A DNA stretch of 64,000 bases from Nitrospira sp. (GTDB taxonomy: Bacteria; Nitrospirota; Nitrospiria; Nitrospirales; Nitrospiraceae): NCBI GenBank assembly GCA_019636815.1, contig JAHBWT010000008.1:1-64000 (forward strand), given 5' to 3'. This document shows, in pieces, positions 16,677-23,795 of the stretch. The notes under the pieces were generated by a model. The model was not told the origin of the DNA. It did no database searches and saw nothing but the letters and a program-made list of their open reading frames with translations. Made by a program: the position numbers and the translations under genes. Position 1 is the first letter of the stretch, and each line of letters begins with the position of its first letter.

Positions 16677-17975
16677 ATGGATCGGCTCACATCGAATGAT
16701 GGCCCCCTCACCGAGCCGTCCTTGCCGGACCCGATCCCTACGCTGATCGAGCGGTCGGAGCCGATTGATATCGTCGTGGGGGTGCTCACCTTCAATGATG
16801 GGGCGACGGCACCTGCCGCAGCGAGGGGATTGATCGAGGGATTCCGCCAATATGCCCCAGAGAAACGAGTGCTCGTGGTCAATTGTGACGCCGGGTCGCA
16901 AGATGGTACCCCGGATCTCATTGAGCACGCTGCCGGACATGATGCGTCGTTTTGGGCGGTTCGCCATGCGGTCTCGGGGTCGTCACTGCATGTGTTATCG
17001 GAGTCCGGAGTGCCGGGCCGCGACGCGGCGATACGGCTACTGGCCGCGGTAGCCGAGCGCCTGACGGCCAAGGTGTGCCTGATCGTCGACGGCAATTTGA
17101 AATCGGCTCATCCGCGCTGGTCCGAACTCCTCGCGTCGCCAATTCTCGACAAAGGGGCGGATTGTGTGCTGCCTCACTTCTCGCGTAATCGCTATGAAGG
17201 TACGTTGACCAATACTCTGCTGGCACCCCTCACTCGAGCGCTGTATGGGAAACGGATGACCTATCATCAGGGCGGAGCCTATGCGTTTTCCGATCGTTTC
17301 GTACGGTCGTTGTTGTTGCCGCAACCCTGGGATGAGGAAATCGCCACGTACGGGATCGATGGATGGGTCACGACGTTGGCAGCAGCCGAGTTAGCCGATG
17401 TCTATGAGGCGATGCTGGGGCCGCGCTTGCGCCAAGGTAAGCCGATGGGTGACTTGTCGACGATCATCGCTCAGTCCGTCGGCTGCATCTTTCATATGAT
17501 GGAACGCTATCAAAGTACGTGGGAACCGGTAACAGGGTCGAAGACGGTTCCGATGATCGGAGAACCGGCCGGATTGGGGGAGCCTGTCGGAGCCCTGCAT
17601 GTCGATCGTATGATCCACGGATTTCAACAGGGCCTTCGCGATCTGGTCCCGATCTGGCAGATCGTGTTGGCACCCGACACGTTTCAACAAATCTTGGAAT
17701 TAGGTATCGATGACGCGGATAGTTTTCAGTTTCCCTCCAGTCTCTGGGTACAAGTCGTCTATGATTTAGCTCTGGCCTATCACGACAGGCTCCTTCACCG
17801 TGAACACCTGCTCAAGTCGCTGACGCCGCTGTACCTCGGCCATACTGCGTCGCTGATCTTGGCGACACGCGCGCTACCAGGGAAGCGCATGGAGGAGGAA
17901 TTGGAACGGGTGGCCGTCGAATACGAAACCATGAAGCCGTACCTGATTCAGCGATGGAGGTGGAGCGATGAGTGA
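16677..17975 (+). CDS. GT-A fold glycosyltransferase of the glucosyl/mannosyl-glycerate synthase type
   Basis: A 432-residue protein starting four bases after treT. The N-terminal half is a GT-A domain: DIVVGVLTFNDG, VVNCDAGSQDGT, CLIVDGNLKS (the DxN position of the metal site) and the YHQGGAYAFSD and YGIDGWVTTLAA blocks. The later RLRQGKPMGDLSTIIAQSVG resembles GT81/GT78-type enzymes that make glucosyl- or mannosyl-(phospho)glycerate. The C-terminal ~130 residues are helical. In this cluster a compatible-solute product is likely, but donor and acceptor cannot be read from sequence. Confidence 0.78.
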   Translation: MDRLTSNDGPLTEPSLPDPIPTLIERSEPIDIVVGVLTFNDGATAPAAARGLIEGFRQYAPEKRVLVVNCDAGSQDGTPDLIEHAAGHDASFWAVRHAVSGSSLHVLSESGVPGRDAAIRLLAAVAERLTAKVCLIVDGNLKSAHPRWSELLASPILDKGADCVLPHFSRNRYEGTLTNTLLAPLTRALYGKRMTYHQGGAYAFSDRFVRSLLLPQPWDEEIATYGIDGWVTTLAAAELADVYEAMLGPRLRQGKPMGDLSTIIAQSVGCIFHMMERYQSTWEPVTGSKTVPMIGEPAGLGEPVGALHVDRMIHGFQQGLRDLVPIWQIVLAPDTFQQILELGIDDADSFQFPSSLWVQVVYDLALAYHDRLLHREHLLKSLTPLYLGHTASLILATRALPGKRMEEELERVAVEYETMKPYLIQRWRWSDE

Positions 17976-18675
17976 TGTATGGGGCGACGCAATAGTGGAA
18001 GCGTTTCGCGACATGATGATGCGGATGGCGGTCTTTCTCCCGAAGCTGCTCGCCCTGATGAGCTTCATCGTGCTCGGTATCCTTGTTGCCATGATGACTC
18101 GAGCGGTTCTTCACCACCTCTTGCGAGCAGCCCGTGTCGATGTGCTCAGCGAGCGATGGGGATTACAAGCATCGCTGGCGAAGGCAGGAATCAAACAACC
18201 GTTTTCCCAGGTCGTGGGTCGTCTGGCCTTCTGGACCGTGTTCGTCATCTTCGTCTTCATGGGTGTGGATGCACTCGGGTTACCGACGACGGCCGACCTG
18301 ATGGGGCAACTGCTGGGCTACTTGCCGAGTGTGCTCGCGGCAGGGCTGTTGATACTCGTCGGGGCCCTGCTTGGGAACTTCTTGGCGGAGGCGACGCTGA
18401 TTGCGACGGTCAACGCGCAGATTCAGGAGGCAAGACTCATCGCCGGTCTGGTGCGTTGGGGGATTTTTCTATTCACGGCCGCCATGGTCTTGACGCAACT
18501 CGGCATTGCCAAGGAAATTGTCGTGGCCGCATTCACGATCGTGTTCGGCGGGGTGGTTCTGGCGGTGGCGATTGCCGTGGGGCTCGGAGGACGGAACATC
18601 GCGCGAGACGCCCTCGAGCGCCGGTGGCGGAAGGGGAAGGAGAAGGACGAACGAGACGAGATAGCGCACCTATAG
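17968..18675 (+). CDS. MscS-like small-conductance channel, transmembrane part only
   Basis: A 235-residue membrane protein overlapping the preceding gene by eight bases. About four to five hydrophobic helices are visible, including LLALMSFIVLGILVAMMTRAVL, LAFWTVFVIFVFMG and a glycine/alanine-rich TIVFGGVVLAVAIAVGLGGRNIA like the pore helix and TM-helix repeats of MscS relatives. The large cytoplasmic beta domain of MscS is absent; the protein ends in a charged RRWRKGKEKDERDE tail. At the end of a compatible-solute cluster, a role in osmolyte release or turgor sensing is plausible. Confidence 0.8.
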   Translation: MSDVWGDAIVEAFRDMMMRMAVFLPKLLALMSFIVLGILVAMMTRAVLHHLLRAARVDVLSERWGLQASLAKAGIKQPFSQVVGRLAFWTVFVIFVFMGVDALGLPTTADLMGQLLGYLPSVLAAGLLILVGALLGNFLAEATLIATVNAQIQEARLIAGLVRWGIFLFTAAMVLTQLGIAKEIVVAAFTIVFGGVVLAVAIAVGLGGRNIARDALERRWRKGKEKDERDEIAHL

Positions 18676-18755
18676 ACCGGGAGAGTTGTTTATCGCGGGC
18701 GTCAATCAAAGAAAGTCTATGTCTGAATAGCCTGCGCCCCACACGAAGTGCGGTA

Positions 18756-18776
18756 TGGCGCGCCAGACTGGACGTG
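18756..18776. repeat. Degenerate direct copy of the tRNA-Arg 3' end (attL-like)
   Basis: These 21 bases match the 3' terminus of the tRNA-Arg gene (19595-19615) at 17 positions in the same orientation. The left copy sits 48 bases before the AT-rich gene and the intact tRNA lies on its other side, the geometry left by integration into a tRNA 3' end. The match is short and could be chance. Confidence 0.35.
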
Positions 18777-18787
18777 TTCCGAACCGC

Positions 18788-18816
18788 TTGCTCAAGCTTT
18801 AAGACAGCAATAAGCT
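18788..18816 (+). promoter_or_regulatory. Promoter of the PhyH-like gene, leaderless geometry
   Basis: TTGCTC, 17-base spacer, TAAGCT; then only 7 bases to the ATG. Transcription would start at or next to the start codon, and no ribosome-binding site is present. Confidence 0.5.
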
Positions 18817-18823
18817 AAATTAT

Positions 18824-19552
18824 ATGAAAGATGGATTTGTTTTATATAAACACTTTTTAACAGAGTCTTTAGGTCAACAAATCGATAAGATCTTGAGAAA
18901 GTTTCATGCCTCATGGATTGCAAAAAACCATGATTTTTATAAAAAAGGAATTCTCAATAGCTCTTCTATTACAAATGGAGAATTCTTAACCGTCTCTGAA
19001 AGATTCGAATTGTTGAAGTTCATAGGATCTAGCGAGATTGTAAATAAGGCGAAAGAGTTCTTAGGATCTGATATTCGTTTTCTTAATACCCAAATATTTT
19101 TTAATCCTTGTGATATAAACCAAAATAACTACTGGCACAGAGACATTCAATACACAGGGATTTCAGAGACAGAGCAACGCCTAGCCATTGAAAAAAAAGA
19201 GTCCGCCGTGATTCACTTGCGATTAGCGTTCGCTGATGAATTGGGGATTGATTTTGTCCCAGAGAGTCATTCTAGATGGGACAACCAAGAAGAGCTAGAT
19301 GTTCGCTTACAGCGGAACGGAAAAGAATCTCACGATTCTATTCCTGGCTCGAAGTCGGTCTCTTTGGAAAAAGGTGATCTTTTAGTATTCGATGCAAATA
19401 TTATTCACAGAGGATTATACGGACTAGACCGCTTTTCTTTTGACATCCTTTTTTGCAAACCTCTTCCCGAGATTCTAAAATTCGCTCAGAAAGAGACCTA
19501 TCCAACATCTGAAGAGCTCGCTTCAATTGAGTGCCCAGAGATCTTTAATTAA
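18824..19552 (+). CDS. Phytanoyl-CoA dioxygenase (PhyH)-like 2-oxoglutarate oxygenase, AT-rich
   Basis: A 242-residue protein with a Fe(II)/2-oxoglutarate dioxygenase signature: H105-x-D107 in YWHRDIQ, the distal His in ANIIHRG (H195), and FVPESH between them. DLLVFDANIIHRG is typical of PhyH proteins. Base composition is far more AT-rich than the neighbours and lysine/asparagine codons are AAA/AAT-heavy, pointing to recent transfer. It lies between a degenerate tRNA-Arg end and the intact tRNA-Arg. Substrate is unknown; the family includes ectoine hydroxylase and natural-product tailoring enzymes. Confidence 0.8.
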   Translation: MKDGFVLYKHFLTESLGQQIDKILRKFHASWIAKNHDFYKKGILNSSSITNGEFLTVSERFELLKFIGSSEIVNKAKEFLGSDIRFLNTQIFFNPCDINQNNYWHRDIQYTGISETEQRLAIEKKESAVIHLRLAFADELGIDFVPESHSRWDNQEELDVRLQRNGKESHDSIPGSKSVSLEKGDLLVFDANIIHRGLYGLDRFSFDILFCKPLPEILKFAQKETYPTSEELASIECPEIFN

Positions 19553-19594
19553 ATCGCATGGTGCAGACAACAGAACGGCAGGTGCATGGAAAAT

Positions 19595-19670
19595 TGGTGC
19601 GCCCGACAGGACTTGAACCTGTAACCTTCTGATCCGTAGTCAGATGCTCTATCCATTGAGCTACGGGCGC
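19595..19670 (-). tRNA. tRNA-Arg (anticodon ACG)
   Basis: Read on the minus strand: 7-bp acceptor stem GCGCCCG/CGGGCGC, D-arm GCTC..GAGC, anticodon stem TCTGA/TCAGA around loop CTACGGA (anticodon ACG), T-arm ACAGG-TTCAAGT-CCTGT, discriminator A, and encoded CCA. All arms pair. The 3' end points toward the AT-rich islet. Confidence 0.97.
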
Positions 19671-19852
19671 ATACTGAAGAAGGACTGAGATTTAAGTGCT
19701 GGGTTCCGAGCCGGAGGGCGAACTTGGTGATCGGCTCAAGCCCGCACTGCTTCTCAGCACTGACCGAGAGCAGCTGTTATACAGTTCTCAGAGAGAAGGG
19801 GTCAAGTGAGGAGCATTGAGAAAGTGCGGATTCCAAGTTCGGCAGCAGTCAA

Positions 19853-20218
19853 TTAGAGAATGCTCGTACTTGCTTCGTTGGAGAAGGAACTTTCAGCCCC
19901 ATCTGAATTGTATGCAGTGACGACGAAGAAATAGGTGGTGCCCGACTCCAGGTCAGCGACGGTGTAACTCGTAACGTCCATGGGCACGGTCGCAATCGGC
20001 GCTCCATACGTACCTGATACCGTTGCCTGATAGATCTTGTATCCGGCAACATCCAGTCCTGCGCTTGCATCCCACGAAAGCGTGGCCGTTGCGGGGGCAA
20101 CCATGGTCGTTTCATCGGTTGAGGGGGAGTCGGACGATGCGCACGCTGTCGTAACGAGCAGAAAAAAACAGATCTGAAAGAAATGGTAAGGCCTGATTAT
20201 CGATCTCGCTAGCGCCAT
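19853..20218 (-). CDS. Fibronectin type III domain lipoprotein
   Basis: A 121-residue protein. AAGGGG precedes the ATG. A hydrophobic signal (FFQICFFLLVTTACAS) ends in lipobox TTAC, followed by a Ser/Thr-rich linker and one FnIII domain (ATLSWDASAGLDVAGYKIY ... SYTVADLESGTTYFFVVTAYN). The pattern W...DVAGYKIY...G..Y.F.VTAY is common in small surface lipoproteins of environmental bacteria. Function is unknown, probably cell-surface adhesion or binding. The longer frame upstream of the ATG lacks a ribosome-binding site. Confidence 0.8.
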   Translation of the reverse strand: MALARSIIRPYHFFQICFFLLVTTACASSDSPSTDETTMVAPATATLSWDASAGLDVAGYKIYQATVSGTYGAPIATVPMDVTSYTVADLESGTTYFFVVTAYNSDGAESSFSNEASTSIL

Positions 20219-20645
20219 ATTGAACCCCTTGGTTGCATAGCTCCTATCGAAGGCTACCGGCAAAGTGTGTGCCGATGTCAGGGCGCAGGGATATTCGCGC
20301 AAAAGTCTGTGGAAACATAAAGAATTGGAGTCGAAAGCCGGCAGCAATCTTGACGGAGGGTTCTAGGGGGCACAATCACAGAATCGTACGACTCGGTCAA
20401 AATTTGTCCATTGCTGGCAGGTGTGCCCCGGCAGGACGGAATCGGTTGATTATAGAATTCGTTGGGGAGGGGGAGGAAAGTGCTGCCTGGTCGTAGTGAC
20501 CAGGTTCACGAGGCCCAGATGATGTGACGGAGAAATGTTTTTATGGATAGCAAAAGACTGGAGGGCCCTCATTGACATGAAGGCCCCCGGCTTAGTTAAT
20601 TTCAAATCGGGCCAGGATTAGAAGGTCCTGGCTTGGTGGACGTTC
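20219..20645. other. 427-base region between two minus-strand secreted-protein genes
   Basis: No gene is supported on either strand. The right end holds a hairpin listed separately, and the left end must hold the promoter of the FnIII lipoprotein, although no clear -35/-10 pair was identified. Confidence 0.4.
20611..20632 (-). terminator. Possible terminator after the His-rich peptide gene
   Basis: GCCAGGA and TCCTGGC form a perfect 7-bp stem with an 8-base loop, 14 bases beyond the stop codon on the minus strand. It lacks a proper T-run, so rho-independent function is doubtful. Confidence 0.35.
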
Positions 20646-20846
20646 TCAGTGGCCGCCCTTGTGGTCGTCCTTCTTGTCATCGCCGAACGTATCGGCGTGG
20701 CCGCCCTTATGCTCGTCTTTCTTGTCGTCACTGTACGTTGCATGCCCGCCCTTATTGCCTTCCTTTCTCTCTTCGCTGGCGAAGGCTGGGGCGCTGAAAG
20801 TCACTGCGATTGCCACTGCCATAACTGCCATTAACATGCGCTTCAT
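20646..20846 (-). CDS. Small secreted His/Lys/Asp-rich repeat peptide
   Basis: A 66-residue protein with a textbook signal peptide (MKRMLMAVMAVAIAVTFSAPAFA, cleavage after AFA). The mature ~43 residues contain three KGGHA/KGGH units spaced by charged DDKKDEH-like segments. AGGGGG precedes the ATG. The regular histidines and acidic residues suggest periplasmic binding of divalent metals (Ni, Cu or Zn), but no family is recognised. It has its own 190-base upstream region, so it is probably a single-gene unit. Confidence 0.75.
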   Translation of the reverse strand: MKRMLMAVMAVAIAVTFSAPAFASEERKEGNKGGHATYSDDKKDEHKGGHADTFGDDKKDDHKGGH

Positions 20847-21035
20847 GAGGAAACCCCCTGTAAGAAAGTTATGAAAGTATGTGCCACCTAGTTGACACTA
20901 GCTTGGTAGGGGTAAAGGTAGTGCTGGTGTGGCTCAAATTGCAAGGTGAAAAACCGCGACGTGAGCCTCAGCGAAGTGCAAGACCCTTTGTGAGTGCCGA
21001 GAGATTCTCGTCTACTGCCGTGGCAGAGTAGGTGG

Positions 21036-21230
21036 TCATCCCCCCGAAATCACCGGTCGGATTTCAACTTGATCTTGGTCCGACAGCATCTCGTCTTCAG
21101 TGGCCAATTCGTCCCCACGAATGACCAAGTGCGCTTCAGCGACGAGATTCAGTTCCCGGAGCAAATCCTTGACCCTCTTCGGTCCTTTGATTTCGATCGA
21201 GCGCACAGGATGATTCAGCTGTACATGCAT
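21036..21230 (-). CDS. ThiS/MoaD-like sulfur-carrier protein
   Basis: A 64-residue protein ending in the diglycine PVISGG, as in ThiS, MoaD and TtuB ubiquitin-like sulfur carriers. VKDLLRELNLVAEAHLVIRGDELATEDEML and DQDQVEIRPVISGG follow the beta-grasp pattern. The start is the ATG 7 bases after a TATCAT -10 box, with no ribosome-binding site. It lies after cca on the same strand. TtuB-type carriers act in tRNA thiolation, which would fit next to a tRNA-maturing enzyme; thiamine or molybdopterin synthesis is also possible. No E1 or sulfurtransferase partner is nearby. Confidence 0.8.
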   Translation of the reverse strand: MHVQLNHPVRSIEIKGPKRVKDLLRELNLVAEAHLVIRGDELATEDEMLSDQDQVEIRPVISGG

Positions 21231-21237
21231 GGGAGCA

Positions 21238-21267
21238 ATGATAAACGGTGCGAAGATCGATGGGCAA
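21238..21267 (-). promoter_or_regulatory. Promoter of the ThiS-like gene, leaderless geometry
   Basis: On the minus strand TTGCCC, 18-base spacer, TATCAT, then 7 bases to the ATG. It lies partly within the space after cca, giving the small carrier its own transcript. Confidence 0.55.
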
Positions 21268-21314
21268 GGGGTGATCGCCATGAGAAAAAGCCAACGGCGA
21301 GGGAAAAGAACCGG

Positions 21315-22700
21315 CTAGCAGAGCGTAGAAAACTTGTTTCTTGCGTAAAGAAGCCCTTCTTCCACTGTCGCGAATTCTCCATCGAGTTGGGCTTCGTAGC
21401 ATTCATCAAGCAGTCGGCCCATGTCAGGACCGGGCTGAACTCCCAATTCCAACAAGTGACGCCCCATGAGAATTGGGACGGGGGCCTGATCCTCAACCTT
21501 CAGCTGCCTCGCGCGGTTCAGTAACCACTCGCCCGCCGGGAATCCATCAAACGGTTTTGGCGGACGTCCGGCATGGTCGGCCCTCGCCACACGCACTAAA
21601 CGGTCGAGACGTTTGACCTGTCGAGCGAGTCGACGGACGGCGCTGTCCGAAGCCTGTGCCTCATAGAGGGCGTTGGGACGGAGATGGCACAGCACCAGGG
21701 GCAAGACCTCGTCCGCCATGTTTTGCTGGTTGGTCAGCCGTTCGAGAAAACATCTTGCCGGGGTCTCGCCTGCGGGTTCATGCCCGCGGGAGGTAATCCG
21801 GCCGTCATCCTCTCTGGTGGTGGCCGGTTTGCCGAAGTCGTGGCAGAGCACACCCAGTCCCACGATCAAGTCGTCCTGATCATTCCCGGTTCGTTCGGTC
21901 GCGAACCAGTCCAAGCAGTGGAGGGTGTGAATCCATACATCGCCTTCGGGATGCCAAATGGAATCTTGTGGACAGCCCTGCAGTGCCGCGAGTTCCGGAT
22001 AGAAGCGCAGCCACCCGCATTGATTCAGGAAGCGCAGGCCCAGCGACGGCGTGCGACCTTGCAGCAGGAGTTTCTTCCATTCTTCCCAGAGGCGTTCACG
22101 GGGATGATGGTCTTGCGAGAGGGTTTGGCACAGGATTACGGTCTCCGGCGCAGCGATCAAGTCAAAACGCGCGGACAGCTGCATCCCACGCAGGACACGC
22201 AGCGGGTCTTCGATAAACCGGTGCGATACGTGTCGCAAGATGTGGGCGTCGAGGTCCCCCCGTCCGTTGAAGGGATCACGAAGTTCTCTCGTGTCCGGAT
22301 CCCAAGCCATCGCATTGATGGTGAAGTCACGTCGGGCAAGGGCCTCGTCGATTGCCATGGCGGGGTCGGCTTGACGTACCGGACCGGAGATCGATGTGCT
22401 TTCGTCGATGAGCATCCGGGAAGGGATAGAAATGTCGATCGGCAGACCTTGTAGCTTGAATACGGCGAAGGCCTTCCCGACGAATTGGACGGAGAAGTGT
22501 TCGGACAGCAGGGCATGGACCTGCCCAGGTGGGAGTCCGGTGACTTCAATGTCCAGATCGCGGGGCTGTCGACCGAGCACCAGGTCTCGAACACATCCGC
22601 CGACCAGCCAGGTTCTTCCACCTTGACGGCGAACCGTTTGCTCAATTCTGCGAAGCGCCTCTGCAAGCGTCGGATCCTCAATGCGAAAGCGAACCGGCAT
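21315..22700 (-). CDS. cca: tRNA nucleotidyltransferase / poly(A) polymerase family with HD domain
   Basis: A 461-residue enzyme that adds or repairs the 3' CCA of tRNAs. The head has WLVGGCVRDLVLGRQPRDLDIEVTG, the class II nucleotidyltransferase motif with catalytic DxD. Further blocks are RRDFTINAMAWD and EDPLRVLRGMQLSARF. The second half carries an HD phosphohydrolase domain (LGVLCHDFGKPATT, then RGHE), giving a multifunctional layout. Its ATG directly abuts the galT stop, so it is likely co-transcribed with galT and GH57. CCA-adding and poly(A) polymerase activities cannot be told apart by eye. Confidence 0.88.
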   Translation of the reverse strand: MPVRFRIEDPTLAEALRRIEQTVRRQGGRTWLVGGCVRDLVLGRQPRDLDIEVTGLPPGQVHALLSEHFSVQFVGKAFAVFKLQGLPIDISIPSRMLIDESTSISGPVRQADPAMAIDEALARRDFTINAMAWDPDTRELRDPFNGRGDLDAHILRHVSHRFIEDPLRVLRGMQLSARFDLIAAPETVILCQTLSQDHHPRERLWEEWKKLLLQGRTPSLGLRFLNQCGWLRFYPELAALQGCPQDSIWHPEGDVWIHTLHCLDWFATERTGNDQDDLIVGLGVLCHDFGKPATTREDDGRITSRGHEPAGETPARCFLERLTNQQNMADEVLPLVLCHLRPNALYEAQASDSAVRRLARQVKRLDRLVRVARADHAGRPPKPFDGFPAGEWLLNRARQLKVEDQAPVPILMGRHLLELGVQPGPDMGRLLDECYEAQLDGEFATVEEGLLYARNKFSTLC

Positions 22701-23705
22701 CTAGAGCTCCGATTCCCGGAGAAACTTCGCGGCTTCTTCCGGGGAGACCGGATTGATGTAGAAACCTGTGCCCCACTCAAAGCCCGCCACGTGGGTCAGC
22801 TTGGGGATGATTTCCAGGTGCCAGTGATAGTACTCGCCGGTCTTTTCATGGAGCGGCGAGCTATGGAGGATGAAGTTGTAGGGAGGCCGCGCCAAGATCT
22901 TATCCATGCGACGGAGCGACTCCGATAAGATGGGAGCCAGAAACTCGAATTGGGTTCGTTGGTTGTCCTCGAAATAGGCGGCATGGCGCTTGGGGAGAAT
23001 CCACATTTCGAACGGGAAGCGTGGCGCAAAGGGGGTCACGCATAAGAACTCGGGATTTTCAGCGACGACCCGATCACCGTCCGAGAGATCCTGTCGGAGG
23101 ATATCGCAGTACATGCAGCGCTCCTTCTGCTGGTAATGAGTGCGGCATCCGTCGAGCTCATCTTGCACACTCGTCGGGACGATCGGCAAGGCGATGAGTT
23201 GAGAGTGGCTATGCTCCAATGTAGCCCCCGCCGAAGCGCCATGGTTCTTGAAAATAAGGATGTAGCGGAGCCGGACGTCCTTTCTGAGATCAAGCATGCG
23301 GTCGCGATAGGCCCACAACAGGTCTTCAATCCTCTTGGCCGGCAGGTCGGCCAGACTTTCGACATGGCTGGGGGTTTCAATGATAACTTCGTGCGCTCCC
23401 ACCCCGTTCATGCGATCGTAGAGCCCGATCCCCTCGCGGCCCATGTCGCCTTCGACCTGCAGCGCCGGAAACTTATTCGGGATGACGCGGACGCTCCAGT
23501 TAGGGGAGTTGGCCTCTCCTGGTTGAGGGCGATAGGCCATGATTTCCTTCGGCGTGAGCCGTTCCTGCCCCGGGCAAAACGGGCAGAGCGTTGCAGAAGC
23601 CGGTCGAGCCGACTGCGGCTTGACAAAATCATGCGGGCGTCCGTTCCGTTCGGTGGAAATGATCACCCAGCGACCGACGATGGGATCACGTCTCAGATCT
23701 GGCAT
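22701..23705 (-). CDS. galT: Galactose-1-phosphate uridylyltransferase-like HIT-superfamily enzyme
   Basis: A 334-residue protein. It starts MPDLRRDPIVGRWVIISTER after GAGGAAG. The GalT signature is present: CPFCPGQE (zinc CxxC), FKNHGASAGATLEHSHSQL (active-site HxH region, with S in place of P) and YYHWHLEIIPKLT with a second HxH. The family transfers nucleotidyl groups between sugar 1-phosphates; relatives include ADP-glucose phosphorylases. No galK or galE is near; the neighbour is a GH57 glucan enzyme, so an ADP-glucose or UDP-glucose role tied to glucan is possible. Confidence 0.85.
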   Translation of the reverse strand: MPDLRRDPIVGRWVIISTERNGRPHDFVKPQSARPASATLCPFCPGQERLTPKEIMAYRPQPGEANSPNWSVRVIPNKFPALQVEGDMGREGIGLYDRMNGVGAHEVIIETPSHVESLADLPAKRIEDLLWAYRDRMLDLRKDVRLRYILIFKNHGASAGATLEHSHSQLIALPIVPTSVQDELDGCRTHYQQKERCMYCDILRQDLSDGDRVVAENPEFLCVTPFAPRFPFEMWILPKRHAAYFEDNQRTQFEFLAPILSESLRRMDKILARPPYNFILHSSPLHEKTGEYYHWHLEIIPKLTHVAGFEWGTGFYINPVSPEEAAKFLRESEL

Positions 23706-23795
23706 AGGCTTCCTCGGTATGGTCGGTGTTGACTACGTCATGTATCGGTTCGTCGATATGAAAATTAATTATGTCCGTTCAGCGTCAGGCGCCGC

